Counted from the first letter of the stretch, positions 9,922-21,872 are shown. The stretch is DNA of 64,000 nucleotides from Symbiodinium natans (GCA_905221605.1 CAJNDS010000375.1:1-64000), one strand, 5' to 3'. Notes: generated from the letters alone by a model not told the origin. Numbers and translations: made by a program.

Positions 9922-12420
9922 GCAAGTATGAACGAAGCATGAGCTTGAGGAAGTTAGCACCCTTTCTTTCAGGGTGCTCTCAAGGCTAGATGCTACTTAC
10001 AGTTACTAAGCCATGACAGTGGGAGATCCAACTTACATAGGACATGGGATTGCGAATCCTTCGTGACAGGGAGGGATTAGGATAGTATTCCCCGAGCAGC
10101 GCAGTGTCCAACAAGTGCAGAACAGTGCTCCCATCCCCAAGAACGGGCACAGGATTAACACATTACTAGACGCCTGGGCCATACTTCATTTTTCGTCTAG
10201 AGCTGCGCTTGTGACAATGCTGGCCCAAATTGCTGTCAATGACATTCAGTACCCATTGACCCATGAGAGGCGGACTCAAGCTCTGCCCCGACGTCGCCGA
10301 CTGGGACGTCGTCTGGGCCGGACAGCAATGCGCCCCATAAGCCCGCACATTGATTTACGAACCGAGCATATACAACAGAGTGTTCCAGAACAGGATGCAC
10401 CATCCTCCCCACCAGCTACGCGCCTACATTCGCAAGGTGCCAATGCAAGTAGCCACACAGCCTGGCTAGTTCATTTCAGGAGGGGTGATGGTGAGGGGTC
10501 ATCAGTTTCGAACTTCATTCATTGCCCGATCAGTTGTCAAGTTTTTGTCCTCGGAGTCTCACAGGCCGATGTCCTATACTGCCCTAAAGCATACAGTATC
10601 TAGACTAGAGAACAACCCAAAAATTCCCAGATTTCCGATGTTTCGGTCCTTTTCGAGCTCGAGAAGGTCGAAACTATTCCAATTTTTCGGACGAGCGCGC
10701 ACAGGCTCAACATTTCGAGTCGACCTGAGCTTGCTTCCAAGCCACCAAGCCATCTAGTGAATATACAGCCATACATTCATGTACGCGTATGTGCATTGCT
10801 GGTACCAGTTAAGCACTGCTGGCAGGTTTGATTCCCGGCATGGTCAGGAGCTGAGGCATGTGTCGCGTGAAGGTGCAGAGCTGTCGGATTAAAGTTGCGA
10901 AAAGTTGCGCACATCTGCACCCCAGGCTTGGGAAGGCACGAAGATGCCTCCGCTGCTTCCGTCCAGCGGTTGAGACGAGAGGCACAGTTGTGCCATGTGC
11001 GCTTAAATCCTCAAGCCCGAGGCACTTCGCACACTTCGGCCCTTTGCTCTGTCGAATACGGGCTTAGGACATGTGAGATCATGTCAGGCTATCGTCCTCA
11101 CCTGGTGCCATCCGGTGCAATGATCTGAGCAATCTTCCTGGGCCTGGAGCCGCAATGCGCAGTTGGGTCATGTGGGGTCGCATTTCTATAGGCTCGGGGG
11201 AGCAATCGCACAGGTTTAGCTACGAGAATGTTTGCAATACTTTGCAGCTCAAGCGTTGTATACATTGCCGTAGGATCTCGAGACCAAATGATCTCAAGGA
11301 TTTTCCAGGGCACTGTCCTTTGATTTGGCCGCAAGAAATCACCCTTGCTTCTAGCCGGGTCGGTGATGTCCAGAAGGCATGGCGAGAGTGCTCGAAGAAC
11401 CGTCTGTTCGACGTGAGACAAGCGTTGCAGTACTTGTTGCCTTCACGATTGCAGATGTGTCGGGCTAGATGTCTACTGCTTGGCCTACAACGGCTTGGAG
11501 CATTGCTGCCATGCCTGTCGAGGCTCAATGCAATGTTTTTTCCCCACGTCTCACCTGTTATTTTGATGTTGCCTTGGCAAAGGACGCTGCAGTTTATGTG
11601 TGCACAGAGATGAGAGAGTGTCACACTCAGCCGAACAACGAATGGCCCAGTCTTGTAACAAAGTCCAAGTGGCGCCCTTTTCCCGCGAGACGTATAAAGT
11701 GTCTCGGCGACCGCAATCGCCTTCCGTCAAGGAAGCAGCCAGTAACGGGCTTTGAATTTGCCAACGTGCAGGCGAAGAAGAGCCATCCGGCCTGTTATTC
11801 GTCCACTCCACTCTTGTTTTGTGTATTTTCCTTTTTGCAGTACGGCTATGTCAAGGCTGAACTTCGGGGAGGCTGGACAGTAAGCCAGCAAGTTGTGGTT
11901 CGATGGTTTCTGGTTTTTGGGACTCTTCTGAAAACTGTGAAAATTGCAATGAATGCTGTCATGGCATAAAATCAACGACCGGCACTGACGTAACAAGCTT
12001 GTTTGGGCTTGACACCCTTCACTTGTGGTGCAGGGTGGTTCACACACATTAAACGACAAACGAAACCACAAACACACGAACAACCACTCTCGGTGAGCAA
12101 ATTCTTCTCACAACTTGCAAGATTCATCGATGCAAAATGCTCACCGCATAACTCATCGTCGGTGGGTCTCGAGCTGCTAAATGCAAGGCACCTGGGCCCC
12201 ACTTCTCGCTTTTTGACCTAGCTGTGCAAGACTCAAGCACGGAGCGTGCAGTTCTTCTGATCAAAAAAGGCCTTGTGCATCTGGCACTCTTTGCAACACA
12301 TTTTGTGTCTTTGGTCTCACCCTCACCAGCATCCTCACCCTCACCTTCAGCTCGCGCGCACGCCCACACACAAACACCCAGACCGCCCACGCACCGGGCT
12401 GCACGACCGCGTGTGCGCAT
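9922..12420. other. Region without confident genes
   Basis: Only weak candidates were seen, for example a plus-strand frame near 11368-11430 (AWRECSKNRLFDVRQALQYL). A near-perfect palindrome sits at 10641-10673. Confidence 0.4.
10641..10673. repeat. Short palindrome
   Basis: The arm 'tttcggtccttttcgag' is followed by 'ctcgagaaggtcgaaa', pairing with one mismatch and one indel around the central GAGCTC. Confidence 0.6.
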
Positions 12421-12439
12421 GCGGGGACATGGACACATG

Positions 12440-12531
12440 CAGGCACGCAGGCACGCAGGCACGCAGGCACGCAGGCACGCAGGCACGCAGGCACGCAGGC
12501 ACGCAGGCACGCAGGCACGCAGGCACGCAGG
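12440..12531. repeat. 8-bp minisatellite (AGGCACGC)n
   Basis: About eleven nearly identical 8-mers. Frames give Thr-Gln-Ala-Arg-Arg-His repeats on one strand and Ala-Cys-Leu-Arg repeats on the other, neither a gene. It is the reverse complement of the array at 12893-13095. Confidence 0.9.
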
Positions 12532-12892
12532 CTCAGTATGGAATAGCCATGCATAGCCGCAACCGAAGCACCATGATACGTCTGGCTGATCAGGCCAGAT
12601 GTCACCAGGCCCTGACAGTGTTTTAGTTTTGCAGAGATGGTCAAACATGCTCTGCCTCGCTGGTTGGAAACTGGAGATTCGGTACTGGGTCATATCCCCA
12701 TGTCTCTGTGTCCAGACGTACTCCTTGGGTACTCCTGGGCTCTTCGGACTACTGGGCCCACTGTGCCTTGAGCCCTCGACCCCCAACAGCACACAATTCT
12801 TGCTTGTCTTGCTTGTTCTTGGCAAAAGAATAAAGGGGTCTAGAATCTAGAGAGAACCACAGGAGTGGCTCTAGCGAACCGGCGAGACCACA

Positions 12893-13095
12893 TGCGTGCC
12901 TGCGTGCCTGCGTGCCTGCGTGCCTGCGTGCCTGCGTGGGTGCGTGGGTGCGTGCCTGCGTGCCTGCGTGCCTGCGTGCCTGCGTGCCTGCGTGCCTGCG
13001 CGCCTGCGCGCCTGCGCGCCTGCGTGCCTGCGTGCCTGCGTGCCTGCGTGGGTGCGTGGGTGTGTGGGTGTGTGGGTGTGTGGGTGTGTGTGCAC
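12893..13095. repeat. 8-bp minisatellite (TGCGTGCC)n, inverted relative to 12440
   Basis: The same 8-mer family as 12440-12531 in opposite orientation, with variants TGCGTGGG and TGCGCGCC, decaying into (TG)n at its right end. Confidence 0.9.
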
Positions 13096-13355
13096 GCTCT
13101 TGTTTGTCAAGTTAGACTCAGGAGTTGCGCACGCGCGCAAGCATGAGTGCACCTCAATGCGAAAATACCGGGGCCCACGGCATCAGCAACCTACCGCGTG
13201 CATTGAAGCCACGGTTGTCGATGGGGTATCCAGCCTGAGCAGTTGGACGACCTTGCGCGAGTCAATTTAGCGGCATTATGCGGCATTATGACTCCGTCGA
13301 AAAGAGGGTGTGAACCTGTGTGGGTAGGCGTGTACTTGTGGTTTGCTTTGTGCAG

Positions 13356-13456
13356 TTGCTGGACTTGATGTACAAGCACGAGTGCGATCCTCACAACACG
13401 GCTGGCCCCCCAGAGAATGCGTTCATGACATTCAATCGAGTGCCACATTCCGTGCG
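13356..13456 (+). CDS. Exon of plus-strand gene
   Basis: TTGTGCAG then LLDLMYKHECDPHNTAGPPE and NAFMTFNRVPHSVRHV. A donor may lie earlier, after the proline run. No family recognised. Confidence 0.4.
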
Positions 13457-13615
13457 GCATGTTTCGCATGCTCATTGTCACTTAATTGATTTAGGTTGGT
13501 ATCTTCGTTCCAGCTGGACATGGTGAGGTGGCTTGCCGTTCCCATTACAGTTGTTGAACAGAGGGCTAGCAGGAGAGAACTCCCACTTTGATGACTGCCT
13601 TACTCGCCTGACCAG

Positions 13616-13641
13616 GAGATCACGGAGCTCTGTGAGGAAAT
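13616..13641 (+). CDS. Micro-exon
   Basis: ACCAG|GAG..GAAAT|GTGAGA reads EITELCEEM-like sequence of 26 nt with a good GT donor. Confidence 0.35.
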
Positions 13642-14210
13642 GTGAGAGCCTGAAAAGCTTCCTTGACCTACAGAGCCTCAGTATTCCTCAGATTCTCTTC
13701 GTAAGACCCACTTGTGTGGAAGCCGCCGAAGTCCGAGCGGAAGGCTAGATGTGCCCATAGCCACACTTTAGTTAGTTACGTCATCGGAGCCGGGTATGCC
13801 CAAAAAACCAGGCAGAGAGCCTTTTCGGAGGCTTTTCGAAGGGAGATGGACGCATGCCAGGCGGTGTGGCTTTTCAGCTGGCCCTGTCGCTTCACAAGGG
13901 TGAAATATTTGAACTCTGGCAAGAGGATGAGGGTTTACGTCAGGGCCTTTCCGAGGCACTTTGGGCTCCAAAACTGCCGTCGCTTGGGTGTCGCTTTGGG
14001 CGTCGCTCTGACATCTGATCAAAAAGCCTTCCCCAGCTATGAGGGCTCAGATTTACTTATTCCAGGGGTGTCGCTTTTCAGGTGGTCCCGCGCTTTACAG
14101 AGTTTTGGTGCCAGGTGTCCCGTTCGAATTAACTCACAAGAGCCGCGAGTTTTGTCTGATGCTCACATGTTGATCCCAATATGAAGATACGATATGATGT
14201 GTGTACACAG

Positions 14211-14293
14211 TCGGAGAAAGGTGTGGCGAGGAGCCTGAGACCGTCATCATTGATGAGAAGGCGCAGCTTCGAATACAGGCTTCAATCCAAGAA
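14211..14293 (+). CDS. Exon of plus-strand gene
   Basis: Frame CGEEPETVIIDEKAQLRIQA then SIQE, following ACACAG. Good alternation of charged and aliphatic residues. Confidence 0.4.
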
Positions 14294-14487
14294 GATCCAA
14301 GAAGTCATCTCTGTGAGATTCTGCACAGGCCAAGATGGCGCTCGCTGGCTTTGCGCAGCGGCCTTGGCTGCGCTCGGCAGTGTGATAGCAGATAGGCTGA
14401 AGTAGTGTCGGGCAAATGCTGTACTTGCTAAACTTTGTACTCGTACTTGTCTTTCCAACCGAAAGTGGAGTGCCTGCTTCCTTGCAG

Positions 14488-14602
14488 TGCTAAGTCACAG
14501 CACCGAGAAGGAGGCCTTGGACCATGAGGAAGTGCTCCTGCGCGGGCCTCGCGCACTGCCAGCAGCTTTGCCTGGAAGCCAGGCTTTCCGGGCCATGCCA
14601 AG
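14488..14602 (+). CDS. Exon of plus-strand gene
   Basis: TTGCAG then LSHSTEKEALDHEEVLLRGP, followed by RALPAALPGSQAFRAMP. No family recognised. Confidence 0.4.
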
Positions 14603-14802
14603 ATGTGTCGTCACATGCAGTGTCGTGCACATCGGCAGCATGCCCTACCATGGGGCAAGAACGCCGATGGCCTGAATTTGTGCAAGCCGGTCAACACCTT
14701 CCCCCAAAGTGTCCCCAGGCAGTCCTAGGTCCTAGCTGTATCCCAGCCAGACATAGTTGGGCCAGAAAGGTTTTCCGCATCATTTTCTCTGCTGCCCTTC
14801 AG

Positions 14803-14887
14803 GTGGGACGTGCCATCGTCGATTCACAGACTGCACATGTTCGGATCAGGCTGCCTCATGTCACTGTCAGATGCGCGCTCATGTCGG
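14803..14887 (+). CDS. Exon with consensus acceptor and donor
   Basis: CCTTCAG|GTGGGACG and TCGG|GTAAGG flank an 85-nt exon reading VGRAIVDSQTAHVRIRLPHV then TVRCALMS. It leaves phase 1 at the donor. The alternating hydrophobic pattern suggests beta strands, unlike the helical exons to the left. Confidence 0.5.
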
Positions 14888-15342
14888 GTAAGGACTTGCG
14901 AGTCAGATTTTAAAGGCGGCTTTCTGAGGAGCGAACCATGTGCACAAGGCTAGAAACGCCGGTATGGCCCATCACGCTGGTTCCCTGTCGTGTGCGTGTG
15001 CGCAGGTCGTTACCGGTTCTACGTGGAGAGGCGAGGGCTGGAGGCAAGATCCCATCATGGACTCAGTTTCACCCTTGTGCAGTATTTGCTCAGTATTGGT
15101 TCTTCATTACATATCAGCTTCGCCCTGCATGAATTTGCTCCGCAACCCTTCGCGGGCAAGATGGTCATGTCGAACAGACACCTCACGGCTAGTCTATGCG
15201 GCTCGGCTACTATTGCTGGTACTGTGCGCTGATGTCTGCTGCAACACGATAGACCCCTGGGGCAGAGACAATACATTGCGCGAAGGAGCCGCCTGTGGAG
15301 GTTTTCAAGCCGGTTCACCCCTTCATGCTGTTTGGGTCTCAG

Positions 15343-15398
15343 ATGTGGATGCAGTCGAGAAGCCATTTAAAGAACGCCAGATCACAGAAGGCGACCAG
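15343..15398 (+). CDS. Exon of plus-strand gene
   Basis: GTCTCAG then VDAVEKPFKERQITEGDQ. The same frame stays open to 15503. Confidence 0.35.
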
Positions 15399-15609
15399 TG
15401 GTTGCCATCATGCTTTCGGCAAGAGTTGCGGGGTCTGTACTATACAGAGAATGTGATTCTGCAAAGCTGGCGTCCGGGGCGTACTGTACAGTGCCGCAAT
15501 TAATGGGCTGCCAAGCGAGCTGACATGACGAGCGCCTTGTCCAGGCAGTGGGATGTTTTGACCCATCCTGGCAAGAGCCGCTGAGCTCGCATTGGCCCTT
15601 TGCCCACCC

Positions 15610-15810
15610 CCTCCACCCCCCTTGATGTGTGGTTGTAGGCTTTGAGTTTAATGTCTGGGATTGAGGCTTGGGGCCTAGGCGTGGTTTAGGGTTACTTGTA
15701 GGATTGTTTCGGGCTTAGGATTTAGGATTCAATCAAGGTTGAGGGAGCTGCTGTCAGGGTTTCGTTTAGGTTTGTAGCTCAAGACGCTTAGGGCTAGTTT
15801 AGGAGGGAGG
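15610..15810. repeat. Degenerate telomere-like block
   Basis: Repeated GGTTTAGGG, GGGCTTAGG and TTTAGG words without a fixed period. Confidence 0.5.
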
Positions 15811-15879
15811 AGGCGATCACACAACCATTTGTGCACGAAACATCGTCATGGCTTCGGACAGAGTTTCTGGAGGACATTT

Positions 15880-16265
15880 TGCATATGATCCTGCAGTATA
15901 TACTAAATGTTTTTGTTTTCTATTGGGCAGTGTACATCATGATATACGAAACATGTGATGCTATTTATTGTATATTGCTTGTTGTATATCAAGCATGCAG
16001 TATTTCGTGTTAAGAAGATTCAGTTTCTAGTATTGTTCATTAGTACATGCTTGCAGTCTAGATCAGTCGTTGTAGATGGTGTATTTACCATATACTGCGT
16101 ACCGCAAATTTGCTATATATTCTACTTCTACTGTGTACCGCATATTAACGATGTATTCTGTTTTACGTTGTATATTATGTTGTTTGTGTGTTGATGTGCG
16201 TTGTGCATTGTATATTTGCTAGTAGTATACTCTACTAGATGCACAAAGCAAAAACATTAAGTATT
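15880..16265. other. AT-rich island
   Basis: Sharply richer in A/T than its surroundings, with recurring 'gtatat', 'gcagtatat' and two related pieces 'tactgcgtaccgca' and 'tactgtgtaccgca'. No credible gene. Could be a decayed element or an organelle-derived insert; the sequence alone does not decide. Confidence 0.4.
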
Positions 16266-16828
16266 AATTGTTGAATCTTCAGAAGCCATATCATACGCCA
16301 TAAACTTCCTATTGCACACCTATGGCTACCGAAGCCCACGTCTCCAAGGCTCACCCCCCCCCCCGCCGCCGCCCGACACCACATTTTTATGAATACTAAA
16401 ACCAACGCTGGCGCAGCCGAGACGCCAGTCTGTGAAGGTTAACGGAAGCTCATGTAAGCTGCTGCTCCAAGGCACGAAGAAGAAACCGCCGACTGTCAAG
16501 GGCATGTGCGACTGGCGCAATCCAATGGGCTGCTCGTAAGAAAAAAGCAGAGCCCACGGCAGTCGTGTGATGGTGTGACGTCCTTGTCGATGGAGTGTAG
16601 TCCAGATATGGCGCCTGGCGTCCCAAGGTGTTGACAAACAGGATTTGTTTTACGAAAGAGAATGAGCCTTTCAACTGTCAAGCAGAGGCTTCGCTTGCCA
16701 CGTGGACGACTCGAGACCACCTACTGAGTTTGTGGGATGCTCCCCGACTCAAATATTGGCAATGATCGGTTTTGCTCTGCCTCAGCTGCTTTCGCATTCC
16801 TGGTCCAGAGAATGAGTTTGCCTGCTCA

Positions 16829-16922
16829 CATTGACAGCATCAGCAATATCAAGAATCGTCTGCACAGACTCCTGCTCGCCTTGCAGCCTCTCGCATTGGT
16901 TTTGCAAGGCTTTGCTACTCCC
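16829..16922 (-). CDS. Minus-strand coiled-coil exon candidate
   Basis: On the minus strand the frame reads SSKALQNQCERLQGEQESVQ then TILDIADAVN and reaches a GTGAGC donor after an acceptor-like CTGGGAG. A plus-strand frame also exists (SNIKNRLHRLLLALQPLAL), so the strand is unsettled. Confidence 0.3.
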
Positions 16923-17197
16923 AGTGTAAGCCAAGTACCAAGCGTAAGTGAGCAGTATTGAGCAGTGCTCGCAGTTGTGAACGAGGCTGTGCTTCGATTC
17001 AGGGTGCAAGCCTTGGCCGTTGCAGCAGCCGCATAACGTATGCGACAAGCAGCACTTCCGCACGTAGCAATCTGCGACAAGTTGCAACAGGAGGCCGTGC
17101 AAAGGGTTGTGACGGCCACGAATATCGGAGTTTAGTGGCCTGACAGCTGGTAGACGCATGACCTAGGTGAAGCTTGGGTCGCTCATTTTGTTTCCAG

Positions 17198-17273
17198 TCA
17201 GCACACTGATGAGAAATGGACTGAAGGTCTGGAAGGAGGAGCCCAGGCAGGACCTGCTATGGCCAATGACACA
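17198..17273 (+). CDS. Exon of plus-strand gene
   Basis: TGTTTCCAG, a strong pyrimidine-rich acceptor, then HTDEKWTEGLEGGAQAGPAM and a stop. The donor probably lies before the TGA at 17274. Confidence 0.4.
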
Positions 17274-17343
17274 TGACTTTCCATATCCTGCACTAGGATG
17301 GCGTCTTGTGGTTTAACTCGTGCTTAATTTCGTAAAAGCGCAG

Positions 17344-17459
17344 AGTTGAACGTTCAGATGATTGAGCAGAATGAGGAAACAGGCCAGCGAATGCCAGCGA
17401 CACATTTCAGTTCAGGGCAGCATGTGAAATTAAATGCACGAGGCCCAGGCATAGTTTCC
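17344..17459 (+). CDS. Exon of plus-strand gene
   Basis: AGCGCAG then LNVQMIEQNEETGQRMPATH and FSSGQHVKLNARGPGIVS. The second part is beta-like with G-x-x-V-x-L-x-A-R-G-P-G; no family assigned. Confidence 0.42.
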
Positions 17460-17875
17460 TGATGTCTTCTCCACAACACTTGCTTTCGCCCACTCCCACA
17501 GGCGTTCGTTTCCGGAGCGTCTGTGCTGCCCATGAGGTTCTTGCCGTGGGCTCTGTAGTGAAGCTTGCTTCTTTCAAAGTGCAGAGCCGGAGTGAGAACA
17601 GTCAGAGCTGATAGCGTACTGGTGCAAACAGTTTATCCTATTTTGTCATGTTGTGGTCTTGCGAGTTTCTCTCTCGTGTTAGTCTGTCAGAATGGAGACG
17701 GATGGCGTTGACCCATAAGGCCGGTGCTGCTGAGCACTTTGTGCCCCGAGCGCTGGTGTGTTGCCTGGGGCGTTGATGTTGGTTCCAGCGAGGCTGCTCT
17801 GTGATCGCTGCTTCAATCGATGCCGTGCCTAGATGCGTCCAGGGCCAGTGCCGGTCGGTGCCTGCATGCCTCCAG

Positions 17876-17965
17876 GTGCGTGCTGTGCGCATCCTGCACC
17901 ACGAGCTGGTCAACCTTCCACAGAAATCCCTTGCAGTCCCGGCTGGATTCCTCTCGACCCCACGC
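17876..17965 (+). CDS. Exon of plus-strand gene
   Basis: CTCCAG then VRAVRILHHELVNLPQKSLA and VPAGFLSTPR. The 3' end is uncertain. The longer minus-strand frame (17638-18126) has poorer composition. Confidence 0.35.
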
Positions 17966-18476
17966 CTTCCGAAACCGGAAAGCACCAGACTCCGGATCTC
18001 AGGCCAACAAGCACATCTGGACCCTATGCCCCCCCCTCCCCCCCAATCAAAAAAGCACAAATAGTCAAAACAAAACACGGCTCCTGACCCTGTGCTGCCC
18101 GAAACCACCAAACCCAAAGACAACAATCACTGCCCTATGGCCCTGTGTAACATAGCGACTTGGGGGTCCACAGAGCTTTAGTTCTCTTCTTGGTTTCGGG
18201 GGACATGGGGTCCTCAGACTACTTGCTTTCTTTGGTTTTGAACATCAAGTAGGTCCGCAGTAGATTTTACTCACTGGTGCTCACTGGTGTCTACTGTTTT
18301 TTTGCTTACATGTGGTCCATCTCATGAGTTGAGGGGGAACATATATACAACTTATAATATTATATAAATGTGCAGAAATAAAATGAAATATAGAGTCTTG
18401 CTTACTGCGCTCGAGCCAGGCGCCGCCGGTGCTGGAGGCATGGCATGGCATGGCCTGTAGCTGTGCATATTCCCAG

Positions 18477-18554
18477 TCCGAAGTTCGAAGGGCAGGAGTG
18501 CAGGAGTTCAGGGCAAAGCGCCGCATTCGGATGATCCGGTTTGCTGCGAGGCCA
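18477..18554 (+). CDS. Basic helical exon
   Basis: TTCCCAG then SEVRRAGVQEFRAKRRIRMI and RFAARP before TAA. No function assigned. Confidence 0.35.
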
Positions 18555-19311
18555 TAAATGCGCTGCGAACAGGCCTTCGCGAGGCAACCCTTCTCAGCAT
18601 TGTTCTTAGTCTTCGCATTCTTCTTAGCTTCAAAGCGGAACACCAATTATGCGAGACATCAGTCAAAATGTACGATGCTTTTGCCTCGATGCTTCAACAC
18701 TTGGATACGGGCGAGACTGGTTCAGTAGTGTTTGTATAAGCAAGCTCGCTGCACTGGATTCTCAAGATGTAGTGGTGTTCCGCTTGTGAACATCTGCATC
18801 GTGCTGATCGTGCAGGCATTGTATCCGGCAAGCTGGTGGACTTGGGATGGCTGGGAAGCAGGAAGCAGCGTGCTTGAAGTGTTACGAACATCTCTGAAAG
18901 CTAGAAACAACAGACCTGGCTGGACAGTCAACCTGAACGAGCAACGCTAGAAGTTGCACACGCCATGCCCCATTGCTGATAGTTGTTGCCGAGAGCTTTC
19001 TCTCTCCTGTTCGGCCAACCTTGTGCAGGTTGCATCAGTGTGATACTCATTCAGTACATCTTATCAAGAAGTGAGGACGCAAAGGGGGGGGGGGGGGGCA
19101 GGAGGAATACCCCATCCATGGGTCCCCTGAAGTTTCATGGTTTAGTATGTTCCACCTGGAATGTTTGTGTGTGGCTCTGGCCAATGTCCGATGCAGATGG
19201 CATGGAGGCGCCACCGCACCACTGCGGATATTCCCTTCCCGCTCAGGCAGAAGCGCTTCAACTGGACGCCATCGAGGCCGGAAACGAATTTCTGGTCTTC
19301 AATCGTTAGCC

Positions 19312-19370
19312 GCTAGCTTCAAAACCTGCAGCAGATGTTGCGTCTGTGAGGGTTACTAAAGCAAGGGGTG
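19312..19370. repeat. Copy 1 of a ~55-bp repeat (copy 2 at 21668)
   Basis: 'ttcaaaacctgcagcag' through 'gaggg.ttactaaagca' closely matches 21668-21722 in the same orientation. The two copies flank the microsatellite block. Confidence 0.65.
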
Positions 19371-19435
19371 GTCAGTCATCTGTCAGTTTTGGTTGCTGCC
19401 CTGCTCATTTTTGTTAGCTGTCAGCTTCCTACTCC

Positions 19436-19724
<289 letters not shown>

Positions 19725-19830
19725 GGTTGCGCGCCTCAGGGCGCCTGGTGCTTTGGGGTGTGTGAGGTGCTGGAAAGCATGGTTTTTGCGATGTATTTGG
19801 ACATGTGTGTAAAAAGTCTCAAAACGCGAA

Positions 19831-20038
19831 GATCAAAGGACTTTTGGGCTTGCACTTGAGGGGTTGAGGCTGTAAGGTCAAAGGACTTTTGGGCTTGTTC
19901 TATGGGGTTTGGGGTTTAGGGTGTAAGGTCAAAGGACTTTTGGGTTTTTCTATGGGGTTTGGGGTTTAGGGTGTAAGGTCAAAGGACTTTTGGGTTTTTT
20001 CCATGGGGTTTGGGGTTTAGGGTGTAAGGTCAAAGGAA
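19831..20038. repeat. 51-bp tandem repeat, about four copies
   Basis: Unit begins 'gtaaggtcaaaggactttt' and ends 'ggggtttggggtttaggg'. Starts are spaced 51 bp (near 19872, 19923, 19974 and 20026), with a diverged copy to the left. Each unit contains a telomere-like TTTAGGG. Confidence 0.85.
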
Positions 20039-20297
20039 CGCAGAACGTAAAGCAGCGTCCAAGCAACACAGCTGCGGAGGGAAGCCACGTGTTTTCTCCA
20101 AGATATGTGGTGGGTTTAAGGGTTTAAGGGTTTGGGGTTGAGGGGGCCTGAACAAGTGTGCAGACCTATGACGTGCGAATTGTCTGAAACACTCGCAAGA
20201 GTATTGCTACCTACAAGGATGGCCTGTTTCAGTGGCAGCGGCACGAGAGACATCATGGCTCAGTCAGGGAAACTCACGGGCCCGGACGTACCCAACC

Positions 20298-20350
20298 CCC
20301 CCCCCCCCCCCCCCTCCCCCCCCCCCTCCCCCCCCCCCCCCCCCCCCCCC
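20298..20350. repeat. Poly-C tract
   Basis: About 50 bases of nearly pure C with three T interruptions, capable of G-quadruplex formation on the other strand. Confidence 0.95.
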
Positions 20351-20385
20351 AGCGGCAGGAAAAGACCAGGCGCCAGGAAGCGCGC

Positions 20386-20389
20386 ATGG

Positions 20390-20422
<33 letters not shown>

Positions 20423-20442
20423 TACTACTACTACTACTACTA

Positions 20443-20477
<35 letters not shown>

Positions 20478-20570
20478 TACTACTACTACTACTACTACTA
20501 CTGCTGCTACTGCTACTGCTACTGCTACTGCTACTGCTACTGCTACTGCTACTGCTACTGCTACTGCTAT

Positions 20571-20658
<88 letters not shown>

Positions 20659-20775
20659 GCTACTGCTACTGCTACTGCTACTGCTACTGCTACTGCTACT
20701 GCTACTGCTACTGCTACTGCTACTACTGCTACTACTGCTATTACTACTACTACTACTACTACGACGACGACGACG
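20386..20775. repeat. Compound (ACT)n/(ACTGCT)n array
   Basis: ACT blocks alternate with ACTGCT blocks in mirrored order (ACT, ACTGCT, ACT, ACTGCT), ending in ACG units. Homopolymeric frames only. Confidence 0.95.
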
Positions 20776-21105
20776 TGTTTGCTGGAATTCTATCAAAGCT
20801 GCTAGCAAAAGAGTTGAAGATACAGAAACTAAGGTTTGCCCTTGTCAAGATCATATTTGTAAAAAGGGTTTGCGCTACATTCCGCAATATTGTCCTGAGA
20901 AGTTGTCGTTATCGTGGAAATGGATTTGTTGGAGTCCCCTGTAAAAGATGCTGATGTATTCGCATGGTGTTTGCTACTCTCACAATACAGCGCCAGGCAG
21001 ATAGTTCGACCCGTAGACTCCTGACACCGTGAGCCTCGGGGCCTTCTCCGGAATTAAATAATTCTACTCCGAACATCCCCCTGGGGTTGGGCGCTCCAGA
21101 GTAGA

Positions 21106-21143
21106 CCGGGCGAGGAGAAGAGTTCCGGGCGAGGAGAAGAGTG
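21106..21143. repeat. 19-bp tandem duplication
   Basis: 'ccgggcgaggagaagagtt' occurs twice in direct succession. Confidence 0.8.
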
Positions 21144-21667
21144 GAGTTTAAATCTAACAACCCCACACCGAGGGTGATTTGAAACGGGGTCAAACGGGGT
21201 ATGAATTACTTTGCTAGCCGGCGTAGTGAAAACGACACTTGTCGGCACTTCGCTACTCCAAGAGTCGTTGAAATCTGCATGCTACATGAAAGGCCCCGTA
21301 GCTCGAAACTTTCGGCCCGGGGATGTAGAACACCAGCCACCCGGCACGAAACGAACAACACTGACATGAGAGAGGCAACCAAACAAAATAAACAAACAAC
21401 GCAGAACCTCAAGCATGTATCCCCCTCCCCCCGGATAAGCAAAACCCAGAGCTTGCTAGCGCCGCAGTATTTTGTACTACAGAGAAGCACAAAAACAACA
21501 ACAATTGAATATTGTTATCTTTTGTGTTGTTGCATAGGAGATATCAAACAAAATCGAAGTCGCAAAAAGGTGCCTTCCCACAGTCCCCTCGGAGTCTATG
21601 TTTTTGTGGCAAGGTTGTGCTAGAGTCAAGGTTGTGCTTCTCCACGTGTTAGCTGCTAAATGCTGTT

Positions 21668-21722
21668 CGCTTCAAACCTGCAGCATGTTTTGCATCTGTG
21701 AGGTTGCTAAAGCAGGGGCTTA
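21668..21722. repeat. Copy 2 of the ~55-bp repeat
   Basis: Matches 19312-19370 in the same orientation (shared 'cctgcagca', 'tctgtgaggttgctaaagca'). Confidence 0.65.
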
Positions 21723-21872
21723 TCCAATTGATCTTACAACAAGATGGCGCTGATGCATCATGATGCGTCTGTACACGGGATCACATCTTCTTCTCTTTCA
21801 AGAAACCCTGGCTCGGCAACATTCTGCAACGGTGTTGCGAAAATGGCCGCGTGAGCTAGAGCTCGCCACCAG

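Noticed and set aside
10815-10840. tRNA B-box-like 'ggtttgattcc'
   Set aside because: The flanking bases do not pair as a T stem and no acceptor stem is found.
12440-12531. CRISPR-like regular repeat
   Set aside because: Units are 8 bp with no spacers, and the context is eukaryotic.
12124-13270. Long frames with Ala-Cys-Leu-Arg or Thr-Gln-Ala-Arg-Arg-His repeats
   Set aside because: All three frames of the 8-bp minisatellites stay open because eight is not a multiple of three; not coding.
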